Shown piece after piece: positions 6,624-15,673 of a stretch of DNA of 64,000 bases. The DNA lies in NCBI GenBank assembly GCA_012518255.1, contig JAAYSX010000093.1, positions 1-64,000 on the forward strand, in the 5' to 3' direction. The notes beneath the pieces were generated by a model. That model did not search any database, had not been told where the DNA came from, and saw nothing but the letters and a program-made list of their open reading frames with translations. The translations under genes were made by a program, and so were the position numbers. Numbering within the stretch: position 1 is the stretch's first letter; the number at the start of each line of letters is the position of its first letter. Source of the stretch: Candidatus Epulonipiscium sp. (lineage in GTDB: Bacteria > Bacillota > Clostridia > Lachnospirales > Cellulosilyticaceae).

Positions 6624-8532
6624 CTAGATGATTATATTTTGTTTTGATTTCATCCTGAATACGATCTATAAGGACATCTAAGTCCATAGCTCCTTCGTCG
6701 CCTTGCCTACTCCTAACAGATACTGTCTTGTCTTCTTCCTCTTTTTGGCCTACTACAAGTATATAAGGAACCCTCTCATTTCTTGCTTCACGAATCTTGT
6801 AGCCTATTTTTTCGGCTCTGTTATCCATTTCTACATCTATATCCAATTCTTCAAACCTAGCTACAACTTCATTAGCATAGTCATGATATTTCTCTGAAAT
6901 CGGAAGTACTTTCACCTTAACTGGCGCTAGCCAAACTGGAAATGCACCAGCAAAATGTTCAATTAATATTCCTATAAATCTTTCAATACTTCCGTAAACT
7001 ACCCTGTGAATCATCACTGGTCTATGCTCATTACCATCTGCACCTGTATATTCTAACTCAAAACGTTCAGGCTCCTGGAAGTCTAGCTGAATTGTTCCAC
7101 ACTGCCATGTTCTACCTAGGCAATCTTCTAGATGGAAGTCTAATTTGGGACCGTAGAAAGCACCGTCTCCCTCATTAATAATATAATCATACCCTAGCTC
7201 CTCTATTGCTTCCTTAAGGGCATTAATTGCCATATCCCAGTCTTCATCTGATCCCATACTATTTTCTGGTTTGGTGGATAGTTCTATATGATATTTAAAA
7301 CCAAACACCTTATACACTTCATCAATAATATTAACTATACCTTTTACTTCGTCTTTTATTTGCTCTGGTAACATAAAAATATGAGCATCATCTTGGGTAA
7401 AGTTACGAACCCTCATAAGTCCATGAAGGGCTCCTGATAACTCGTGCCTATGGACAAGTCCAAGTTCTCCCATCCTTAATGGGAAGTCTCTATAGGAATG
7501 TTTCTTAGTCTTATAAGCTAAGATACCACCTGGGCAGTTCATTGGTTTTATTGCATATTCTTCTTCATCTATGGTTGTTGTATACATGTTTTCCCTATAG
7601 TTATCCCAGTGACCACTAGTTATCCAGAGTTCTTTATTCAAGATAATAGGTGTAGAAATTTCTACATAGCCTGCTTTTTTATGAATCTCTCTCCAGTAAT
7701 TAACCAGTGTATTGCGCAGTTCCATTCCTTTTGGTAGGAAAAATGGAAATCCTGGGCCTTCATCTAATAAAGTAAAAAGTTCTAGCTCTTTACCTAGTTT
7801 ACGGTGATCCCTCTTTTTAGCTTCTTCCAGCCTCTCCAAATGGGCTGTTAGCTCTGATTTCTTTGGAAAAGCAGTTGCATAAATACGGGAAAGCATCTTA
7901 TTTTTCTCGCTACCCTTCCAGTAGGCTCCTGCTGCTGAAAGGATTTTTATGGCCTTTACATCTCTAGTATTCATTAAGTGTGGTCCTGCACAAAGGTCCA
8001 CAAATTCTCCCTGCTTATAAAATGAGATTACTTCATCCTCAGGTAATTCATTAATTAATTCTATCTTGTATGATTCACCCTTTTCTTCCATAAGCTTAAT
8101 GGCTTCATCTCTTGGAAGCTCAAAGGATGTAATCTCCAGCCTTTCCTTAACAATCTTTCGCATTTCCGCTTCTATTGCCTCGAAGTCCTCTTCTGTAAAT
8201 GGACGCTCATGATCAAAGTCATAGTAAAAGCCATCATCTATAGCTGGTCCTATTGCTAGCTTAGCTTCAGGGTAAAGTCTTTGAACAGCTTGGGCTAGTA
8301 TATGGGAACCTGTATGCCTAAAGGCTTCTTGCCCTTCTTTATCATTAAAGGTTAGGATTTCTAAATTGCTATCCTTATCTACAGTAGTACGTAAATCTAC
8401 TAATTCACCGTCTAACCTTCCTGCAGTCGCCACACGGGCAAGACCTGCACTTATATCCTGTGCAATTTCAAGTACAGTCATGCCTTTTTTATATTCTTTA
8501 ACTACATCGTCTTTTAATGTTATCTTAATCAC
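6613..8532 (-). CDS. thrS: Threonyl-tRNA synthetase
   Basis: This is a full-length 639-residue ThrRS charging tRNA-Thr. An N-terminal TGS domain (1-62) is followed by the editing SAD domain with HTGSHILAQAV and CAGPHLM. The class II catalytic core has zinc ligands in MNCPGGILAYK, HRHELSGALHG and MIHR, and a C-terminal anticodon-binding domain ends the protein. The start is GTG, seven bases after AGGAGG. The transcript from the promoter at 8606-8634 has a leader of only about 65 nt. That is too short for the T-box that often controls thrS in Firmicutes. Confidence 0.98.
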   Translation of the reverse strand: MIKITLKDDVVKEYKKGMTVLEIAQDISAGLARVATAGRLDGELVDLRTTVDKDSNLEILTFNDKEGQEAFRHTGSHILAQAVQRLYPEAKLAIGPAIDDGFYYDFDHERPFTEEDFEAIEAEMRKIVKERLEITSFELPRDEAIKLMEEKGESYKIELINELPEDEVISFYKQGEFVDLCAGPHLMNTRDVKAIKILSAAGAYWKGSEKNKMLSRIYATAFPKKSELTAHLERLEEAKKRDHRKLGKELELFTLLDEGPGFPFFLPKGMELRNTLVNYWREIHKKAGYVEISTPIILNKELWITSGHWDNYRENMYTTTIDEEEYAIKPMNCPGGILAYKTKKHSYRDFPLRMGELGLVHRHELSGALHGLMRVRNFTQDDAHIFMLPEQIKDEVKGIVNIIDEVYKVFGFKYHIELSTKPENSMGSDEDWDMAINALKEAIEELGYDYIINEGDGAFYGPKLDFHLEDCLGRTWQCGTIQLDFQEPERFELEYTGADGNEHRPVMIHRVVYGSIERFIGILIEHFAGAFPVWLAPVKVKVLPISEKYHDYANEVVARFEELDIDVEMDNRAEKIGYKIREARNERVPYILVVGQKEEEDKTVSVRSRQGDEGAMDLDVLIDRIQDEIKTKYNHLVDK

Positions 8533-8605
8533 TATAATTCCTCCTACATCATCTTATAGTACGGAGCATTGTTTATAAAAGTGTATATACTTTTTAGCTA
8601 AATTA

Positions 8606-8634
8606 ATTGTATACCATAGTTTTTTAGGTGTCAA
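8606..8634 (-). promoter_or_regulatory. thrS promoter
   Basis: On the minus strand TTGACA (8629-8634), 17-nt spacer, TACAAT (8606-8611), about 70 nt upstream of the thrS start. Confidence 0.75.
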
Positions 8635-8641
8635 GATAAGT

Positions 8642-8669
8642 GATAAAGCCACCTTATTTAGTAGGTGGC
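8642..8669 (-). terminator. Terminator overlapping the ytxC stop codon
   Basis: GCCACCT (minus strand, 8663-8669) pairs with AGGTGGC (8648-8654) followed by TTTATC. The ytxC stop codon at 8654 lies in the hairpin. Confidence 0.7.
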
Positions 8670-9499
8670 CTTATCTTATTAACTATTTTTTTATACCATT
8701 TAGGCCTATTACAAATCTCACAAGCCTTACAAAAACTTACCCTATCACCATACACCCTCCTTATTGTACTTATGGCATTTATGTTGTTACATCCCTCTAC
8801 TCTATGAACAATAATTTTCCTAGGTGCTATTGTAAGTAAGGTCCCCAAAATAAAATCATTAGATTCGTCTTCACTTATTGACATTATCTTTTTCGCGTTT
8901 TTATTATATAAATTCATCGTTCCCTTAAAGCCTGTTACAAAATGTACTACTTCTTCTAGTGGTGTTTGATCTATAACAAATTCTTTTAAAAGTCTTATAA
9001 ATTCTTCATATTCCTTATACTCATAGTATTCATAAATTAAATCATCTACCATCCTGACTATATATGCTCTATAATCAGCTAGCCTAAACCTAATCCAACC
9101 ATCTAAACAAAAACTATTTTCCTTAGCAAGCTCCTGAGTAATAGGATCTAATAAATTTTCAGCTTGCTTTTTATTTGGGGCTAATCCCATTATTTTTATG
9201 CCAGTAAAATTATATCTTGTTTCCATTATTTTATTAGCATACTCTTTTGTAAATTCATTCTGTATAATATCTACCATAGCCCTAGCGAGGGGTATTATTA
9301 AATATTCTTGAAAGTATTTCTCCTGCTTAGCCTGGGACATTTGCTGTGGAAATTCACAGATAACAAATACAACACTACCTGTCTCCTCTACACTTATGTT
9401 GGGAAAGTATTCTTCTCTAGCTAGCTTATTTATTCTTCCTTCTATATATTCCTGTATGTGATGCCTATAAGAATATGTGTTAATAACTATCTGCTTCAT
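8654..9499 (-). CDS. ytxC: Sporulation protein YtxC-like
   Basis: This encodes about 281 residues starting MKQIVINTYSYRHHIQEYIE. It resembles the YtxC family of putative sporulation proteins, which are of similar length and lack a known activity. The open frame extends seven codons further, but AAGGGTGAT sits just before the ATG at 9499, so that start is preferred. The C-terminal end carries Cys residues (SFCKACEICNRPKW), a possible metal site. It lies between thrS and hslO on the same strand and has its own terminator. Confidence 0.75.
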   Translation of the reverse strand: MKQIVINTYSYRHHIQEYIEGRINKLAREEYFPNISVEETGSVVFVICEFPQQMSQAKQEKYFQEYLIIPLARAMVDIIQNEFTKEYANKIMETRYNFTGIKIMGLAPNKKQAENLLDPITQELAKENSFCLDGWIRFRLADYRAYIVRMVDDLIYEYYEYKEYEEFIRLLKEFVIDQTPLEEVVHFVTGFKGTMNLYNKNAKKIMSISEDESNDFILGTLLTIAPRKIIVHRVEGCNNINAISTIRRVYGDRVSFCKACEICNRPKWYKKIVNKIRPPTK

Positions 9500-9577
9500 A
9501 TTTATCACCCTTATTGACATACTTACTTTAAATATATGCCTAGGCTAGCTATTACTTACCTTGTCCATCTAAGATAA

Positions 9578-10459
9578 TTATTTGTTATTTTTAACTTCAT
9601 CTAGTAAACCCTGTAGGTCATCTTCATTAAAATTATATTTCTTATTACAAAAATGACAGGTTAATTCTGCTCCCCTATCTTCCTCTAGTATCTCAGTAAG
9701 ATCCTCCTCGCCAATACTTATTAAGCCTCTTTCCATTTGATCAAGGCTACAATCACAGGAAAATTGTATTTCCTTCCTTTCCCAGAATGTTACTTCCCCT
9801 AATAATTCTTCTATTATTTCTTCTACCGTCTTACCCTCTTCTAACAAAGTAGTAACTGATGGGAAATCATTTAGCTTTTCCTCTAGTAGATCTATTGCAT
9901 CATCAGATGCATCTGGCATTACTTGTATAATAAAGCCACCTGATTGCTTAATACTATGGTCAACATCTATTAAGACTCCTAGAGCAACAGCTGAAGGCGT
10001 CTGTTCTGATGTTGCAAAGTAATAGGTGAAGTCTTCCGCTATTTCACCTGATACTAATATAGTCTGACCTATATAGGGTTCTTTTAAACCCATATCCTTC
10101 ATTATAGTCATTACAGCATTACCAAATGCCCCGCTCACATCTAACTTGCCTTTTTCATTTAAAGGTAGGTCCACATTTGCATTATAAGGATATGCCTTTA
10201 TATCTCCCTTAGTATTAGCTTCTACTATCACCCCTCCTATGGGGCCGTCACCTTTTATAGTAACGCTCATTCTATCATTATCATTCTTAAGCATTTGAGC
10301 CATCATCGCAGCAGCCGTCATAGTTCGTCCAAGTGCTGCCGTTACCACTGGCGATGTATGATGGTGGTCTGATGCCGTTTGAACTATATCCTTACTTGCA
10401 CTTGCAAAAAACCTAAAATTACCACCTTTATCAGTTCCTCTTACAACATAATCTTTCAT
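9578..10459 (-). CDS. hslO: Hsp33 redox-regulated chaperonin
   Basis: Hsp33 is a cytoplasmic holdase activated by oxidative unfolding. The N-terminal domain starts MKDYVVRGTDKGGNFRFFAS. The C-terminal zinc site has the four expected cysteines in CDCS and CHFC, about 30 residues apart. Length (about 293) is typical. The frame opens at a GTG overlapping the previous stop, but GTGAGGT ahead of the ATG at 10459 supports the shorter form. It follows the methyltransferase gene with 11 nt between them, probably one transcript. Confidence 0.96.
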   Translation of the reverse strand: MKDYVVRGTDKGGNFRFFASASKDIVQTASDHHHTSPVVTAALGRTMTAAAMMAQMLKNDNDRMSVTIKGDGPIGGVIVEANTKGDIKAYPYNANVDLPLNEKGKLDVSGAFGNAVMTIMKDMGLKEPYIGQTILVSGEIAEDFTYYFATSEQTPSAVALGVLIDVDHSIKQSGGFIIQVMPDASDDAIDLLEEKLNDFPSVTTLLEEGKTVEEIIEELLGEVTFWERKEIQFSCDCSLDQMERGLISIGEEDLTEILEEDRGAELTCHFCNKKYNFNEDDLQGLLDEVKNNK

Positions 10460-10470
10460 TATAGTATACC

Positions 10471-11223
10471 TCACTTTTCCTTTTCCTTAGCAATAAATAC
10501 TAATCTATCTGAGTCTAGCCTTGGTTTTTCGAAGGTGTAGCCATCGTAAACCCCCTCCACACCCATTCCAGCCTTTTCAAGTAGATTTGCAATATCATCT
10601 AATGTGTACATTCTTTCATAATGCAATTCTTCAAACTTAGAATATCTCCCATCACTATCTTCTACAAAGAAGGTTACTAGATATTCATTAATTCCTTCTT
10701 CTTTGTCATAATAATTTTCCCATATATATGAGCCACCTTCAATATTATAGGCAAAGGTATTATCTGCTAAAATCTCTTCATACTTATATTGGCTGTTAAT
10801 ATCAAATATAAATATGCCCCCTGGGTCTAGGTAGTTATTAACCCATTTAAAAGTCTGAAGTAATTCTTCTTCTTCCAAAATATAATTAATACTATCACAG
10901 GTGCTATATATACTATCAACAGTCCCATATAATTCAAAATCCCTCATATCTTGTAGCAAGTATAATACATCCAAGCCCTCTACTAGTGATTTTTCCTTTG
11001 CCACAGCAAGCATCTGGGCTGAGTTATCAATCCCAATTGTTTCTATACCCTTTTTAGCAAAGTAATTAGTTAACTCACCTGTACCACAACCCAGCTCTGC
11101 TATTATTCTGGGAGTAATATTATATTTCTTCCATACTGTCTCTATATGTTTAGCCCATTTTCTATAAGGTACATCTTGCATAAATAAATCATATACCTGG
11201 GCAAAATCACCATATGCCTCCAC
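10471..11223 (-). CDS. Class I SAM-dependent methyltransferase
   Basis: This is a protein of about 250 residues with the glycine-rich SAM motif I AELGCGTGELTNYFA near residue 40, acidic motif II ETIGIDNSAQML and motif III LLQDMRDFELYG. The N-terminal YGDFAQVYDLFMQDVPYRKW resembles the YqeM group of small-molecule methyltransferases; the substrate is unknown. The start is taken as GTG 11223, preceded by AAAAGGTG. The gene stops 11 nt before hslO, so the two are probably co-transcribed. Confidence 0.85.
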   Translation of the reverse strand: MEAYGDFAQVYDLFMQDVPYRKWAKHIETVWKKYNITPRIIAELGCGTGELTNYFAKKGIETIGIDNSAQMLAVAKEKSLVEGLDVLYLLQDMRDFELYGTVDSIYSTCDSINYILEEEELLQTFKWVNNYLDPGGIFIFDINSQYKYEEILADNTFAYNIEGGSYIWENYYDKEEGINEYLVTFFVEDSDGRYSKFEELHYERMYTLDDIANLLEKAGMGVEGVYDGYTFEKPRLDSDRLVFIAKEKEK

Positions 11224-11289
11224 TTTAATCACCTTTTCATAATTGATGTTCTTTAATTATAGGTTTTAAAGTTGATAAAATCAATAAGT

Positions 11290-11606
11290 AAAGGTCATGT
11301 TTCATATACTTCACCCTGTGCAAGGTTTCTACAAGTCCTACTGATCATAAATATTTTTTTACTAAAAGCTATAAACTCGCTTCGCTCAGACATATAGCTT
11401 TTTATACGCAAAAACAATATTTCTTCTCAGAGACTTTAAGTAATCTTGCAAATGTGTTCGCATATGAAACATGTCCTTTTAATATTTGCTTTTACTCTGA
11501 TTACTGATTCGTATGACATATGAACCTTTTAGTATATTGGTAATCTTGCAATTGTGTTTCTATATGAAACATGACCTTTTAATATTAAGTTTTACTCTGA
11601 TTACTG
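11290..11606. repeat. Non-coding repeat cluster with inverted ends
   Basis: Two 66-bp direct copies (11441-11506 and 11541-11606) lie exactly 100 bp apart and share TAATCTTGCAA at one end and TTTACTCTGATTACTG at the other. A 19-bp segment at 11290-11308 is the exact inverted complement of 11561-11579 inside the second copy. Between them a hairpin (AAAAGCTATA with TATAGCTTTT, 11364-11402) encloses CTCGCTTCGCTCAG, a palindromic core. No reading frame of interest is present. It may be a small non-autonomous element or a REP-like cluster. Confidence 0.7.
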
Positions 11607-11616
11607 GTGTATATGT

Positions 11617-11650
11617 AATATTGGGATGTGCATCCCATATAGCACATCCC
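11617..11650 (-). terminator. Terminator of the spore protein gene
   Basis: A 9-bp stem (11623-11631 with 11642-11650) starts seven bases after the stop codon. It is followed by AATATT on the minus strand, so the U-tract is weak. Confidence 0.55.
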
Positions 11651-11656
11651 TTAAAT

Positions 11657-11869
11657 TTACTTATCTTTTTTCATTTCTCTTTTCCTTTTGGTCATTAGGC
11701 CGCCTATACGTCCTGTTTCCTTGGAGCTTAGGGATTTCCAGCCATCTCTTTGAACCTTTTCTAATAGTCCTAGTTCTGATGCAATCTCAAGTTTCATCTT
11801 CTGGTCTTCTGTTAGGGCATCGTATAATTTTTCCTTATCCACTTTTCCCGTATTATTATTTTCAATCAT
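11657..11869 (-). CDS. Small acid-soluble spore protein, alpha/beta type
   Basis: This is a 70-residue basic protein. The KLEIASELGLLEKV segment and the SSKETGRIGGLMTKRKREMK end match the two conserved blocks of alpha/beta SASPs (the E-A/S-E-L-G block and the G-x-x-G-G-x-M-x-K-R block). It resembles the divergent clostridial subgroup with a lysine-rich tail. SASPs coat spore DNA and are degraded on germination, so this marks the organism as an endospore former. AAAGGTGAG lies six bases before the ATG. Expression would be expected from a sporulation sigma factor, but I could not pick its promoter with confidence. Confidence 0.88.
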   Translation of the reverse strand: MIENNNTGKVDKEKLYDALTEDQKMKLEIASELGLLEKVQRDGWKSLSSKETGRIGGLMTKRKREMKKDK

Positions 11870-12028
11870 TTATCTCACCTTTCCATTTTCATATCTTAAT
11901 TTATCTTCCATATGTAGAGTATGGGCCTATTCCTTAAATTTTATGCCTAAATATTAATATACTTTCAACTTTTCCTTTTTTCTTCATATAATAATATTGA
12001 TAGCTAATAAAATAAAACTAATAGGTAG

Positions 12029-12057
12029 TTGACAAGCTAATAATTTAGTGATACTAT
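12029..12057 (+). promoter_or_regulatory. Promoter of the lysine operon
   Basis: TTGACA (12029-12034), 17-nt spacer, TACTAT (12052-12057), about 15 nt before the riboswitch. The stretch from 11870 to 12028 shows nothing else I can support. Confidence 0.75.
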
Positions 12058-12073
12058 CTAGACAATTAAATAT

Positions 12074-12324
12074 AAGTAGAGGCCGCGTTATTTAATAGTA
12101 AGTATTTTGATTCTGCAAGGGAAAGGGATAAATACCGAAAGGGGATAACGCCGAAGGACGGATAGTCTTGCAATTATTTTGTTCCTGGTTGTATAGCGAA
12201 TAACTGTACAACTGTCATCTTATAAGGTAAAATAATAAGGTGGAGTGCTACTGTGAACATAGGGATATATTAATCTTTTTTACATTAAGATTTATTCACA
12301 GCTAGCGCTTGCGCTAGCTGTTTT
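12074..12324 (+). promoter_or_regulatory. Lysine riboswitch with terminator
   Basis: The conserved L-box features occur in order: AGTAGAGGCCGCG at the 5' end, AGTA, AGGGAAAGGG, GAAAGGGG, CGCCGAAGGACG, CTGGTTG, ACTGTCA, and the closing GTGGAGTGCTACT. The closing segment pairs with the start to form P1. A GC-rich terminator (12298-12308 with 12311-12321, T4) lies downstream. Lysine binding is expected to favour the terminator and shut off asd-dapA-dapB. Confidence 0.95.
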
Positions 12325-12362
12325 ACTTGTTAAATTATAATAAAAATTTAGGAGGCTGTATT

Positions 12363-13358
12363 GTGAAAAAAATTAATCTTGCAATTGTTGGTGTAACAGG
12401 AATGGTTGGTCAGACATTTTTAGAGGTTCTAGAGGAAAAGGATTTACCTATTGAAAATCTTTATATGTTTTCCTCTGCCCGTTCTGCAGGCAAGAAGATC
12501 ACATTTAAAGGTGAAGAGCACACTGTTGAGGAACTCACAGAAACATCTTTTGATCGTGGTATAGATATTGCCTTATTCTCTGCCGGTGGCGGAATTAGTG
12601 AAAAATTTGCCCCTATTGCTGTAGAAAAGGGATGTATTGTTATTGATAACAGTTCTGCATTTAGGATGAACGATGATGTTCCTTTAATTGTACCAGAAGT
12701 AAATGGGGAGGATATCAGAAATCATAAAGGGATTATTGCAAATCCTAACTGCTCTACAATCCAGGCCTTAGTGGCACTTAAACCTTTAGATGAGTATTAT
12801 GATATTAAAAGGGTAATATACACTACCTTCCAAGCTGTATCTGGCTCTGGGCTTGCTGGTTGGACTGATTTAGAAGAAGGACTAAAAGGTAATCCTCCAA
12901 CAAATTATCCACACCCTATTGCCAATAACTGCTTACCTCACATAGATTCCTTTGTAGATAATGGCTACACAAAAGAAGAAATGAAAATGATTGAGGAAAC
13001 CAAAAAAATTCTTCATAAGCCAGACCTAGGTATAACAGCAACAACTGTTCGTGTACCTGTATTTAATAGCCATAGTGAATCTATTAACCTAGAGTTTAAT
13101 AAGCCATTTGAACTAGATGAGTTAAAAGAAGTTCTTGAAAAGGCACCTGGCATAGTTGTGGAAGATGATGTTGCAAATAATGTATATCCTCTTCCAGCTA
13201 ATGCAACAGGTAAAGATGAAGTTTTCGTTGGTAGAATTCGCCGAGACGAAAGCCTTGAAAATGGAGTTAACTTATGGGTAGTTGCAGACAATATCCGTAA
13301 AGGAGCTGCAACAAATACTATTCAAATAGCAGAATGGATTATAGACAATTTGATGTAA
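12363..13358 (+). CDS. asd: Aspartate-semialdehyde dehydrogenase
   Basis: This enzyme reduces aspartyl-4-phosphate with NADPH, the branch-point step of lysine, threonine and methionine synthesis. It has an N-terminal nucleotide-binding motif, VGVTGMVGQTFLEVL. The catalytic cysteine is in IIANPNCSTIQ (Cys130 from the GTG). A substrate-binding region lies around TFQAVSGSGLAG. The start is GTG at 12363, seven bases after AGGAGG (12350-12355); an ATG at 12327 would sit just behind the riboswitch terminator without a ribosome site. It is the first gene of the riboswitch-controlled operon, 331 residues. Confidence 0.97.
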   Translation: MKKINLAIVGVTGMVGQTFLEVLEEKDLPIENLYMFSSARSAGKKITFKGEEHTVEELTETSFDRGIDIALFSAGGGISEKFAPIAVEKGCIVIDNSSAFRMNDDVPLIVPEVNGEDIRNHKGIIANPNCSTIQALVALKPLDEYYDIKRVIYTTFQAVSGSGLAGWTDLEEGLKGNPPTNYPHPIANNCLPHIDSFVDNGYTKEEMKMIEETKKILHKPDLGITATTVRVPVFNSHSESINLEFNKPFELDELKEVLEKAPGIVVEDDVANNVYPLPANATGKDEVFVGRIRRDESLENGVNLWVVADNIRKGAATNTIQIAEWIIDNLM

Positions 13359-13375
13359 TTGAAAGGATGAATAAT

Positions 13376-14260
13376 ATGACAATTTTTGAAGGATCAGGTG
13401 TTGCAATAGTAACGCCTTTTAACGCAGACGGTTCAGTTAACTATAATAAATTAGCAGAACTTATAGATTTCCAGATTGAAAATGGCACAGATAGTATTGT
13501 AATTTGTGGTACTACAGGTGAGGCTCCTACACTAACTCATGATGAGCACATAAAATGTATCGCAACAGCAGTTGAAACAACAAATAAAAGGGTTCCTGTA
13601 GTAGCAGGAACTGGAAGTAATGATACAGCATACGGAGTAAAACTTACGAGGGAGGCCAAAGAAATAGGAGCAGATGCTACCTTACAGATAACTCCTTACT
13701 ATAATAAGTGTACACAAAACGGCTTAGTAGCTCACTTTACAGAAATAGCTAAGGCTGCTGATATACCCATGATAGTATATAGCGTTGCAAGCCGTACTGG
13801 TGTTAATATCGATGTAAGCACTGCAGTTAAACTTTCGAAAATTGATAATATCGTGGGCATTAAAGAGGCAAGTGGAAACATTAGTCAAATAGCCGATATA
13901 GCTAATCAATGTGGTGAAAACCTAGATATTTATTCCGGTAATGATGACCAGATTACACCCCTTCTTTCCTTAGGTGGCAAGGGTGTTATATCTGTTATTG
14001 CTAATATCTTACCTCAGGAAACACATGATATAGTTCGTACATTCTTAGATGGGGATGTAGAAAAAAGCAAGGAACTTCAATTAAAATATCTTGATTTAGT
14101 TCATTTATTATTCTCTGAAGTTAATCCAATCCCTGTTAAGGCAGCCTTAAATATGATGGGATGGGATGTTGGAAACTGTAGACTTCCACTAACTCCTATG
14201 GAAGAATCCCACAGTAAACTGTTGAAGGCAGAAATGGAAAGACTAAAGCTTATTCCATAG
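13376..14260 (+). CDS. dapA: 4-hydroxy-tetrahydrodipicolinate synthase
   Basis: DapA condenses pyruvate with aspartate semialdehyde in lysine synthesis. It is a 294-residue TIM barrel starting MTIFEGSGVAIVTPF. The signature CGTTGEAPTLTHDEH is present, and the Schiff-base lysine is in NIVGIKEASGNI (Lys163). The start at 13376 is eight bases after AAAGGA; the open frame extends back into asd, but earlier ATGs lack spacing. It lies 17 nt after asd and 15 nt before dapB. The product also feeds dipicolinate, the spore core chelator. Confidence 0.97.
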   Translation: MTIFEGSGVAIVTPFNADGSVNYNKLAELIDFQIENGTDSIVICGTTGEAPTLTHDEHIKCIATAVETTNKRVPVVAGTGSNDTAYGVKLTREAKEIGADATLQITPYYNKCTQNGLVAHFTEIAKAADIPMIVYSVASRTGVNIDVSTAVKLSKIDNIVGIKEASGNISQIADIANQCGENLDIYSGNDDQITPLLSLGGKGVISVIANILPQETHDIVRTFLDGDVEKSKELQLKYLDLVHLLFSEVNPIPVKAALNMMGWDVGNCRLPLTPMEESHSKLLKAEMERLKLIP

Positions 14261-14275
14261 AAAGGAGCAGCTTAT

Positions 14276-15040
14276 ATGATAAATATTATTATGCACGGTT
14301 GTAACGGAAATATGGGGCAAGTAATTACCAAGCTTGTAGAAAGCAGCTCTGACATGGAAATTGTTGCAGGTATAGATCCTAATGTAAGTTCTCCAAGCCC
14401 TTACCCAGTATTTGCTACAGCAGATGAGTGCACCGTAAAAGGGGATCTTATTATTGATTTTTCTACCGCCAGTGCAGTCAGACCTTTATTAGATTTTGCT
14501 AAAGCCAGCAAAACTCCTGTTATAGTGTGTACAACTGGCCTTTGTGATGATGATATAAATTACATCAAAGAGCTTAGCCTAAGCCTACCTATATTTTATT
14601 CTGCTAATATGTCACTAGGTGTAAATCTTCTTATTGGCCTTGCCAAAAGAGCAACCGAAATATTATCAGATGTAGGTTTTGATATTGAGATTATAGAAAA
14701 GCACCATAATCAAAAAATTGATGCCCCTAGTGGCACTGCCCTTGCTATCGCAAATGGCATTAATGATGTTTTAGATAACCAATATTCCTACCAATATGAT
14801 AGGTCACAAATAAGGGAAAAGCGTACTAAAAATGAAATTGGTATCCATGCAATTCGCGGTGGCACCATTGTAGGTGAACATGATGTTATCTTTGCAGGGC
14901 AAGATGAGCTTATTACCTTAAGCCATAGCGCTACATCAAAAGAGGTTTTTGCTGTAGGGGCACTTAAGGCAGCTAAATTTATGTATGAAAGGTTAGATAC
15001 TCCTGGATTATATAATATGGAGCACCTAATAGATAGTTAA
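14276..15040 (+). CDS. dapB: 4-hydroxy-tetrahydrodipicolinate reductase
   Basis: DapB reduces the DapA product to tetrahydrodipicolinate. The 254-residue protein opens with the NAD(P)-binding motif IIMHGCNGNMGQVI. It contains EIIEKHHNQKIDAPSGTAL, with the catalytic histidine pair, the lysine and the PSGTA substrate loop. IRGGTIVGEHDVIF is the conserved C-terminal block. AAAGGAGC is upstream of the ATG. It is the last gene of asd-dapA-dapB and is followed by a terminator. Confidence 0.97.
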   Translation: MINIIMHGCNGNMGQVITKLVESSSDMEIVAGIDPNVSSPSPYPVFATADECTVKGDLIIDFSTASAVRPLLDFAKASKTPVIVCTTGLCDDDINYIKELSLSLPIFYSANMSLGVNLLIGLAKRATEILSDVGFDIEIIEKHHNQKIDAPSGTALAIANGINDVLDNQYSYQYDRSQIREKRTKNEIGIHAIRGGTIVGEHDVIFAGQDELITLSHSATSKEVFAVGALKAAKFMYERLDTPGLYNMEHLIDS

Positions 15041-15050
15041 ATTAAATAAA

Positions 15051-15087
15051 ACCACTTACTCGAATAAACTCCTGTAAGTGGTTTTTA
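15051..15087 (+). terminator. Terminator of the asd-dapA-dapB operon
   Basis: ACCACTTAC (15051-15059) pairs with GTAAGTGGT (15074-15082), followed by TTTTTA. A run of A on the left allows weaker function for the convergent cobO gene. Confidence 0.88.
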
Positions 15088-15099
15088 TTATATATTAAA

Positions 15100-15630
15100 T
15101 TAAAATTCTATTCCCTTTCTTGCGCCTATACCCTGGTCTATAGGATGTTTAATAGCGTTAATCTTGCTAATATAATTTGCCCTTTTTGCTATCTCATCCG
15201 GCAGCACCCTACCTGTTAAAACTAGTTCACTACCTTCTGGCTTATTATCTATAAGATCACAAATCTCCTCTTCATCAATAAGCCCCGCCTCAATGGCCCC
15301 TAATATTTCATCTAATATTAGGATATCACATTCTCCTGTATCTAAAACCTTACGAGCAAAGTTTATTGCATTTTTTATTTCTTCCTTCTTTTCTTCTTTT
15401 TCCTCAGGAGTTAGTGTCCATGTGAAGCCCCTTGCCTTTTCAAAATGAAACACCTTGAATTTAGGCTCAAGGGACTTTAGAGTCTTGCATTCTCCAGTAT
15501 CGGCATCTTTTAAAAACTGAATCATAATGACCTTTAAATTTTGTCCTATTGCTCTAATGCCTAGGCCAATAGCTGCTGTTGTCTTGCCTTTACCATTGCC
15601 ACAATAAATTTGTACAAGTCCATTATCCAC
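15100..15630 (-). CDS. cobO: Cob(I)yrinic acid a,c-diamide adenosyltransferase
   Basis: This is a CobO/BtuR-type ATP:corrinoid adenosyltransferase of 176 residues. The P-loop GNGKGKTT is at residues 11-18. IMIQFLKDADTGE, DILILDEILGAI (Walker B) and LVLTGRVLPDEI are family blocks, and the C-terminus carries the GIGARKGIEF end. It attaches the adenosyl group to cobalt to make adenosylcobalamin. No other corrin genes are near. Its neighbour nrdJ needs adenosylcobalamin, so the location may reflect supply of that cofactor. Confidence 0.94.
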   Translation of the reverse strand: MDNGLVQIYCGNGKGKTTAAIGLGIRAIGQNLKVIMIQFLKDADTGECKTLKSLEPKFKVFHFEKARGFTWTLTPEEKEEKKEEIKNAINFARKVLDTGECDILILDEILGAIEAGLIDEEEICDLIDNKPEGSELVLTGRVLPDEIAKRANYISKINAIKHPIDQGIGARKGIEF

Positions 15631-15673
15631 ACTTAATCACCTCTTGTACTATTATAGTATGAATATCAATTAC

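Noticed and set aside
11400..11620. CRISPR array in the repeat region
   Set aside because: Only two 66-bp direct copies are present, the repeats are longer than CRISPR repeats, and no cas genes are near.
13013..13291. 92-residue frame antisense to asd
   Set aside because: It lies fully inside asd on the other strand and has no ribosome site; it is a codon-bias shadow.
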